A DNA stretch of 64,000 nt from Lepidodermella squamata (Eukaryota > Gastrotricha). A model generated the notes under the pieces. The model was not told the DNA's origin. It saw only the letters and a program-made list of their open reading frames with translations, and did no database searches. Location of the stretch: positions 1,302,001-1,366,000 of the forward strand of contig JBLDXI010000017.1 of NCBI GenBank assembly GCA_047495785.1, written 5' to 3'. This document shows, one piece after another, positions 56,172 to 64,000 of this stretch (the first letter of the stretch is position 1; every line of letters starts with the position of its first letter). A program made the translations under genes and the position numbers.

Positions 56172-56604
56172 ATGCTCAGCCGAACTTTCGTCGCACTTGC
56201 TCTCATTGCGGTAATCGGTAAGGCCGAGGATTGTCCAGGGCTATCAACTAATGCTGTTCATAATAATGAATAGGGTTCACGTATGTTTCTGCATTCTACC
56301 AGTTTACTCCAGAAGAGGAGAAAAGTGAGGGCCTTTTTTCGCAACGCTTCCTGTTCCTCATTGCCCTCTTCATTTTTCAGTTATCACCTCGTTCAAGAAG
56401 AGCAGGACTATGTGCGACAATTTTAGACGACCAATACTGGCCCGGACAGTAGAGAAATCGCTTGAACATTGCATACTTGCTTGCTGGAGAGAAGGAGCGA
56501 AGTGCAAAGGCGTTGATTACTCTACCAGCGGCGTTTGCATGCATAACTCGATATGCGATTCACAGCAAATTGGCGGCTCTATTAAAACTTATATCAAGCA
56601 GTAA
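56172..56604 (+). CDS. Small secreted PAN/apple-domain protein
   Basis: Two exons, 56172-56217 and 56381-56604, joined in phase 1 (gtaagg and tttttcag), give 89 aa. Exon 1 plus the first codons of exon 2 form a signal peptide (RTFVALALIAVI). The rest is one PAN/apple-like unit: a Cys in TMCDNF, KSLEHCILACWREGAKCKGVDYS, SGVCMHNS, a further Cys in ICDSQ, and a short end. The C-x3-C-x6-8-C-xx-(F/V)-(D)Y core is the PAN signature. Single-unit PAN proteins bind carbohydrate or protein ligands outside the cell. It stands alone between TRRAP and formin with no related neighbour. Confidence 0.75.
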
Positions 56605-58313
56605 ATCAATTCAAAATCGCAGCGATCCGTGGAGAAGAAGAGTTGATGAGTCACGAATGATCTTATTCATTCTATTTAATATTTCATTTAATCTAAGAGA
56701 TCATTTCGTGCTGGATCGTGATGAATATTCATTAAAACGCTGTTAGAATCTGCCGCAGTTTTAGTCTTGAAAAGTATTGTCTTACGTGGCGTAATGGGCA
56801 GGTCCCTAGTTTGATAATTTGGATAACAGAAAACCGAGGAAAGTGAGACGAATCATCTCAGAGATCACCGGGGCGTATTAGATTGGAATCCTTGGTTCTC
56901 AATTTCGTGAAGATGTCAAACGGTAGACGGGCTGTCGAGGTCACTCTTTTCGCCTGGCTTTCTTTTCTTTTGGCTCTTTTCTTTTGGAGAGGAAGCTGAC
57001 TGTATTGAAATCAATGCCTGACTTGAAATATTGGATCTCACATTTCCCCAAGAGTGAAGAGTTCGAGTCCAGCATTAGTCAAATGTTCGTGGCAATGAGC
57101 AAGTCACCCAGCCATAGACAATAATACAAGATCGGAAACTTATAGTTCTCCCATAGTGTAAAATTGCATAAGCTACAAGGGATTAGCGAGCCTGCTTGTT
57201 TACTTTTCACGCTCTTTTAACGAGAGGAAGATCGCACACTTGCATTGAAAAATTATCGATTTTGAAGATTGATTTCACAGAATTGTTAGTGATCTGAATT
57301 CCTGTTGAAATTAGGGCTTTTGCACGGAATTTCGCGGGCTATTAGAATCACTAAAATTTATTTCAGCACCAATTTCTGTTGATTTTCTACTCAATTTCAA
57401 AAACAACCCTTTTTCGGCAAAAGTGCAAAAGTGGCTCAAGTTCGCGGGCCGAAGTTTTACATGCCATCGTATCAGAAAAATCGTACGCTTCCTGCTCAGT
57501 GCCTCATGGCTTTTAGCGTTTCATCGCTTTCCTTCCTTTCCTGTCTGAATCACCTGGACAGTTAGATGGACAAAACCAGCCTTACTCTTCTGAAATGTCT
57601 TGTGCTTGTCTGTGCCTGAAGTTTCCAGCTTAAAAAAATATTCTCATGCCAGACAGAAACTAGATGTAAAATCACTTCCCAGAAACTGACCTTTGCTTTG
57701 GTCACAGGTCTTAGATTTTCTCGAAGACTGACACTCCGTTACCAGGGATTATCCAAGAGCCGAAACTATTCCAAATTCAAATTTTTATTTGTTTTCGCTC
57801 ATGTGCAGTGAAGAGACTTCGCCATCACTTTCAAACGTATAGCATTAATCATACCATCATAATCATTAAAAAAGAAATAAAACGAATCATCAGCAAAATA
57901 TCAGAAAACTATGATAGTTATTATTGTATGATCAGTCGTTCTTCGCATATACATAAAATGATATGATATAAAACAATGATGAAAAGAACAAAGGTAGCGC
58001 AGCAAAGTCGGAAGGCGGAGGAGTATACGTTCGTAGTCGCATCGACACACAATGCGCGGGGCGATGTGGAAAACGTCTAAAGAGGTCTGCAAAACTTCCA
58101 ACAAGTCAACAACACATTTCCGGGCCAGCGTAAATTCATTTGACAAGCAAAACAAATCCAGTGGGTTTTGATGCTTGAAATTTATAGCAATAATTAAAGA
58201 CACCATTCCTTGTTGGATGAAGAAATTTCATTGATATCAAACAGCAGAAATATATATAAGTCGTAAAATTTGTTGGTAGTTGAAAACGAAACAACAATTG
58301 TACAAAATTATGT
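56605..58313. other. Intergenic, includes formin 3' flank
   Basis: No supported gene in 1.7 kb. A minus-strand frame at 57901-58206 is close to the formin stop and more likely lies in its 3' UTR. A TGGCGTAATGGGCA run at 56786 recalls a tRNA A box, but no B box or stems follow. Confidence 0.4.
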
Positions 58314-61300
58314 TTAGGCCAAGCGACCTTGGCGAAGCAGGCGATCTTTCACGCTGGATGAAGCAGGCCGGCGGCTTTCAGACGGGGCGGAACTGGGGTG
58401 GTTGTTCATGAAAAACGGGTGCGATGATTGATTCGACGGCTGAGGGCTGTTGAAAATGACTGATTGCGATCGCCGCTCAGCAACGACAGCTAACCGCCGG
58501 CGTCGGGCGAGTTCGCGCCGGTAGACAGCCGTAATATCGGCTGAAAACGCCGCGAGGGGTGCGAAAAGCTCCGAGGGCGACGGGCCACTTGGCGCCGAGT
58601 TGGAACCCAACTGCTGGGGCCCGTCGTGGTTACCGCCAGCCAGGGCGAAGTAGGACACTAAATGAGTGAATTTACTCTCAGAATCCTTCATCAACTGCTC
58701 GGTTTGGCTGATATCTTCCTGAGCTTGCACGATGAAATTTTTCAACATTGCCGTAAAACCGTCTTCAACTTTAGGCTGGCTAGGTTGAACAACAGGTGGC
58801 TGGGGCGATGTTGACGATGGCGGCGAGGCGTCGCCCTGAGACGACGCTGTATCCGCGTCACTTTGAGGCGGAGTTGGCAATTGTGATGGTGAGATTGATA
58901 ACGAAGAATTTTGAACTACTGGTTGTTGGTGATGCATTGGCTGAGGCGGGCATTCCTCCTGAATGAGCTCCAGGTACCGCGAACAACGCTCCAAATCGCC
59001 CTTCAGCCGGTCGAGGTCTATCCTCAACGAGGCGAGGTCAACATCGGCAGCGGCTGCGAGTTCTGGCTGGGTTGGCAAATCAGGGTCTGGTGGCATCTTC
59101 TCCATACTTCCACTGGCAACAGTTTTCAGTAAATGCGTAACTAGTTCGTTCACAACGTAGTGAAGTAGGGTTAGCGAGCCGTCGCTGCTCTTAATTTCCT
59201 TCAGCTTTGGCACAACATCGAGTTGGAACCCATCAGCCTGGCCACGGCTAGCGTTGCCAGCATTCAGTACATTGCCAACTGCGAGGATAATGCCGAACAA
59301 GAAGCGAAGTTGTTCGCTCGACTTGACGCGGTCGCACGTCAGCCGGAACGCGGATAACTTAGCTTCGAAAGACTGCAGGCCATCAGGTAGCGTTAACCTA
59401 ACAATCAAACTGTTAAGGCGGAGATCGTAGCGAGGTATGCGGGTAAGCCGGTAGCAGAAGAGATCAGGCTTATCGAGGCCTTCCTCGCCGAACTCGCGCA
59501 CGTGATCGACAAGCGCGTCGATTTCTTCAGCAGTTGGCCGGTGTTTGTCCAACGTCTCTAACAGGGTCAATTTAACCGCGGTCAACCGCCCGTTAACCAA
59601 CACCTCTCGAATCTGGTCGAAAGTTAACCGGTAACTGCTGATAGCGATTCCTATCGCTTGACTACGCCGAGGTTCCAGGAGCTTTTTCAGTGCACTAGGC
59701 CGACCGTCGGATACCCCAGATCCGCCTGGGCCTCTTGTCGCTTGAGATAGCAACTCACTAAGCCGCATAGGTGAGGTAGGCCGGCCGTCAGGTCCGACGA
59801 CTTGAAGCTGATTATTGCCCATGACTTTGCTAGCACTTGACGTCGAGCGGCCGAAGTGTTTTTCGATCTCTTTGACGTCGATGAAAGGTTCCTGCAGGGT
59901 GAACCACAGCGTTTGAGCTTCGCTTGGCTTCACCGGCTGCGACGCCATGAACTGAATCCGCCGCCAGAATAACGGCTTCATTTCTACGGCGACTTTGACT
60001 GGCTTCTTGCGGGGCACCTTTTTCACGGCATTTGAAGGCGGAGGAGGCGGGGGAGGTGGAGGTCCGGCGCCTGGTGGAGGTGGCGGTGAGACGGAAGCAC
60101 CCGGTGGTAGCGGCGGAGGTGGAGGAGGAGGCCTGAAAAAAATAATTTCAAATTAATTTCAAATTTCAAATTTCAAAAATTAATTATTTTAAATTGTCTA
60201 GTAATATTTTCAAAATATCATTCAATTTTTCAATATTTTTTAAAATTTCAAAAAAATTCAAAAATTTGAATTCCTAACTTATTTTTAGATTTTTATTTTC
60301 ATTATTTTTTACAATTTTTAACAAGCTTCAAAAACTTACGGAGGAGCTGGTGCCGCTACGCATGAGTCAGAAGGTAACGGCGGAGGAGGAGGGGGAGGAG
60401 GGGGTGGTGGTGGCGCGGCCGAAACCGGTTGCGGGCTTTCCGGTACAGGTTCACTCGAGCTCGAAACGGGCAGCGGAGTCGCGGAAGTTTCCGCAAGCGG
60501 TGTCGGAGCTGAAACAGTTATATCCGGCCCAGCGTTGTTTTGCGCAACCGGTGTCGCCGAGGGTGTCTCAGCCGTTGCGTTGATATCGAGCGACGAAGCT
60601 GGCGATAACGTGCCGGCAATCATCATCAACGTCGGCTGCGGGCTATGCGAACCAGACGACGAAATCATTGAAGAAATCGACGAAGTTTCCGGAGACATTG
60701 ACCGGTGATTTTGGCCGCTGACTAAATTGATAACTAAAGACGAGGTTGATTGCGTATCTAGCCCACTCGATTGCGACGACGCTGGGTTAACAACGTCCGG
60801 CAAGCAATTTTCATCAGATTTCTCAGACTGTTCATTCGCCGATTTCTCCGGGTGGTTCGATTTTGATTCGAGCTGTTCGATTTCGAGTTGTTTACACCGC
60901 GCCTCCAGCTTGCCGTTTTCAGCTTCGAGTTGAGCTATGCGCACGTTCATTTCGCTCATTTTCAGCTCGATCATGCGCATCTCGGCTTCGTAGCGATTGC
61001 GTAATCGCGCGGTTTTATTCGCGTGATCTTTCTCGCACATTTCGAGCCGATCGGCAAAGTCAGCCTTCAGCTTCTGAATTATTCCTTCTACATCTGAAAA
61101 CAATAAAAAAAATTATAAATATTTTGCTGTAGCGACTATTTTGAAAAAATTATTGCCATTCTAAATTTCCGAATTTCGGTTCCGTTAATTTCTAAATTTT
61201 CCCCATAAAAAAGAATAATAAATCAAGAAAATTCAAAATAAATATCAATAGAAATATGGACAACTTTAAATTTATTACAAATCCTGGGGCTTAATATAAA

Positions 61301-62159
61301 CGAGAACTATCCGGTATCCAAAATTGTATCTAGGATGGATGGCATTTTTCGAAAAATAAACAATTCGAACATTGCGGTGTCCATGGAGATTTCCCAAAAG
61401 GTGCCTTTCAATTAAGAAAGGCGTGGAAAATGCTATCTTGATCCGCTTGATTGACAACTTAACGCGCTGTTCTTTTCATCAACTTTCAATAAGCTTGAAA
61501 AAAAATCCACCATAAAAAAACGTGAGTAGACGGGTCACTATATATTTTTCCCTAAATATTCCCATCATCTATACAAAATTACAATATTTTTTTTCCGAAT
61601 CGAAAGCTAACCTTGTTGGCTGAATCTATTGCCGGTTTTCGAGCCGTTCGGCGATTCGGCATCGGGTGTTGTCGGGCTCGAATGGAAGCCGTTGTTGAAA
61701 GACCGCGCGGTATTGGTCAAAAATGTTGACCACGAGTAGTTCATATCAGGCTGTGGGTGTAACATCACAAAAATGCACGCTATAATATTCGAAACAAGTG
61801 ACTGCACTATTATTATTATTGACATAACAGGGCGCTTCCGTTGCGCAACCCAGCACGAAACGATGCGTGTAATATATTTATATTTACCTTGAAGAGTAGT
61901 GGCTGAGGCGTTCCGCTTAAGCAGTTAGCATCGGCATGTGAAGGCGACGAAGCTGTTGCTGTTGTCATAGCAGAAACACTTTTCACCGGCGTTGATGCAG
62001 GTTGTTGCTGACCCGCCGGTAGGGCTGGGCGGATAACGCCGAGAGCTAGCAGATCGGTACAAAACTGAAGCGCCAAAGTTATCAAATCGTTCTTGACCAG
62101 GTACTGCAGGTAGTGCGTTCGATCGATCGTCGAACACAGCCACTCCAATAACACTTCAC
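58314..62159 (-). CDS. Formin, FMN/cappuccino type (5' end missing)
   Basis: Four minus-strand exons, 61888-62159, 61612-61750, 60340-61093 and 58314-60132, give about 994 codons. An upstream exon is required because 62159 opens in phase 1. Order: a helical segment LEWLCSTIDRTHYLQYLVKN; a coiled coil (ADRLEMCEKDHANK to KQLEIEQLE); a Ser-rich linker; FH1 polyproline split by the last intron; then FH2 with MKPLFWRRIQF, LWFTLQEPFIDVKEIEKHFG, RRSQAIGIAI, GNVLNAGN and GQADGFQLDVVPKLKEIKS. RSQAIGI is the FMN-type knob. The linker between the lasso and the knob is long (~65 residues). The tail is Gln/Pro-rich and ends RLLRQGRLA. It nucleates and elongates unbranched actin filaments. The first exons probably lie beyond or near the window end. 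Confidence 0.9.
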
Positions 62160-64000
62160 CTAATAATATTAAAAAAATTAAAAGTGGGCTTGCAAAAAAA
62201 TGTTGAATACAATTAAAGAGTCAAAATTTAAAATGTCAACAACCGCGGTTTGTTATTTGCTAATATTAATTATTTAGACTAACTAACAAGGTGAGATAGC
62301 AGTGCGAAAAAGGGGAAGAGAAAATGAAACAACAATAGATGGCTTTTTGTCGTATTACGATACTCCGATGTTGTAGCGTAAATGAAAACAAAGCATCAAC
62401 ACCTGCAGTGTTCGTGTTTGCAGCAGGGGGAAAAGCCGAAAAGAATTAACTTGATGTGAGCTAAGGTAGACAGGTAGGCAGGTAGTAATAATAAGTGGGC
62501 AGCGCGTAAAAATTCTCTGTAATTTAATGCTGAGAAGAGTGAAATAGATTAGCAAAAAGGTGTTGATGATACACATCGTGCGCGTACTAGTGAAGAAATT
62601 TAGACTAGCGCGCAGTCAAATTTTAAGGCCGAGCCAAGACGTGTAATAAAAACTCGCCGCGCGCGCGTCCGTCTACTTGACGGTTGTTTTATTAAACTGG
62701 CCTTTGCCCAGCTGCAGGCCGCAGCTGAGGTTTGTTGAAATTAATATTATCAAGTGGTCGCTGAAATTTCTGTCAAAAAGTGGCGACAAGCGACGACAAG
62801 TGAAAGCAGGGCTCGGCACACAAGCGAGTAATAAACAAGCGGCACTTGTAACATGGTAATTATTTGCGGCACGCACGTTTCAAAGAAAAACGCAAAATTT
62901 TTCTGAAAAACGCGACTAGATTAAATGATAATATTTATCGTGTTCGTTTCATCGCAGCGCTTGTTGACGTTTAAATTAACAACAACTGGTAGTAAATTCG
63001 TCAAACAACTGCATGTGTAAAAAATAGATGCCACTACTAGTTTTACAAGTGCTACTTTGAGCTTTTCACGATGCCTAGCAAAAATATAGTATTGATGGCC
63101 TTTTGAATCACTCTAATGCTATATATTGCGCTGCGCGTTTAGCAACGAGCATAGACGAATAATACTACTACAGTAAAAGCCGGCATGTCAAGGTAGAAAT
63201 TATCATCGATCAGAAAACCATAATTTTTTGAAATTCCTCGGCCGTGGAAAATTAGCTTGTTTTTGTTTACTTACCGCTACGCTATTACCTGGGTATTACA
63301 ATATTACAATGCGCGCGAGGGGAAATTCGATAAATTTCTATGCCGTCGCGGTCTCGCTCTCGCTCTCTATGTGACATTGATTTTGGATCAAATGTAAAAA
63401 ACTAGCCCTTTGGCATAATTTCGACTAGAGTCGCGGGATTAAATATTGATGACGATGGACGCGCCGACTGAGTAATTGCACGCGTAAAATGACTCACATG
63501 AAAAATGCACCGAGAGAAAATGGGCAGGTGACGAATTATTGCAGACGCAAGAAAAAAGTGCGTGGTCAGGTAGAAAAAACAGTGTGAATAAGCGATGCAA
63601 CTTTTTAGGTAAAACAAAAAATGGTTAACCTAAAAGTTGGCACGTTTAGGCGCTCCTTATATTTCAATTTGTTCACGTGATTGAGATAAATTTTGAAGGA
63701 TACATGATGCATCTATTCCCAAGCAATAAACGTAAGGTATAAAGCACGATTTTTTGTAAATATTTCGCGTCTTTAGTCTAATAATCGAATAAAACATTGG
63801 TGCTTTGATTTTAGGGTATTGAGTGCATAATTTAGGAAGAAGGTTGAAACAGTAGCTATTTTAGCAAGCTTCGTTGGAAATCCGGAATAATCTTCTATTA
63901 ACTTTTCCAGAAAAAAATCGCACAGCTTCGGAATTAAAGTACTGAGTGCTGCGAGATTCTAAAAAATCCCTACAATTTGTTAGATGGGCGATAAAGATCG
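62160..64000. other. Formin upstream intron or promoter region
   Basis: No exon could be assigned, although the formin needs one upstream. A CT-rich run (tctcgctctcgctctct near 63353) and a gcgcgcgcg run (62658) may be promoter elements. Small frames lack domains. Confidence 0.4.

Noticed and set aside
56783-56860. tRNA-like A box tggcgtaatgggca
   Set aside because: No B box (GGTTCRANYC) at the right distance and no acceptor stem pairing.
57901-58206. Minus-strand 101-codon frame after the formin
   Set aside because: Just downstream of the formin stop on the same strand, likely 3' UTR; no recognisable domain.

Overview
This is a eukaryotic nuclear window, AT-rich and intron-containing, using the standard code. 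Most introns are 48-65 nt with GT-AG borders and 3' splice sites of the TTTTCAG or TTTNAG kind. Metazoan-only gene types are present (Kunitz-like, PAN/apple, M13 neprilysin-like, TRRAP, FMN-type formin, DMAC2). Compact genes, very short introns and the M13 pair suggest a nematode or a close ecdysozoan relative; the species cannot be fixed from sequence alone. All gene models were assembled by eye, joining open frames across splice sites and checking phase. Totals given in amino acids follow from those joins.

Layout. (1) 0.2-10.8 kb, plus strand: five small bZIP transcription factor genes, two of them (ATF4-like) on a diverged ~2.5 kb tandem duplication, plus one intronless gene with a spectrin-tail-like region. 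(2) 9.4-11.1 kb: a TIR element with a GC-rich core, and two nested fold-back MITEs. (3) 11.6-19.5 kb, minus strand: two divergent actins flanking a row of three membrane-protein genes (two sister single-pass genes and one four-pass gene) and a basic Ser/Pro-rich protein. (4) 19.5-22.6 kb: gene-poor; a degenerate TTAGGG tract and a 967 bp long-TIR transposon with an exact 8 bp target duplication, sitting inside an older TIR element. (5) 22.6-23.9 kb, plus strand: a NEK-like kinase with altered catalytic-loop residues. (6) 26.0-29.1 kb, minus strand: two secreted proteins, one with paired GGGL repeats and a fascin-like segment, one Met/Pro-rich with a Kunitz-like segment. (7) 29.7-35.2 kb, minus strand: two M13 neprilysin-like genes. 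The proximal copy has lost the HExxH zinc site, and its last ~25 codons come from a MITE. (8) 36.2-37.1 kb: DMAC2. (9) 37.3-54.7 kb, minus strand: complete TRRAP/Tra1 in 11 exons, with retroelement debris in a 3.3 kb intron. (10) 56.2-56.6 kb, plus strand: a tiny PAN/apple secreted protein. (11) 58.3-62.2 kb, minus strand: the 3' part of an FMN/cappuccino-type formin, 5' end not seen.

Housekeeping genes (TRRAP in SAGA/NuA4 co-activators, DMAC2 in complex I assembly, formin and actin in the cytoskeleton) alternate with locally expanded, fast-diverging families (bZIP, actin, small membrane proteins, M13). The most unusual points are the bZIP cluster, the MITE-derived C-terminus of a zinc-less M13 protein, the spectrin-derived intronless gene and the nested 8-bp-TSD transposon.
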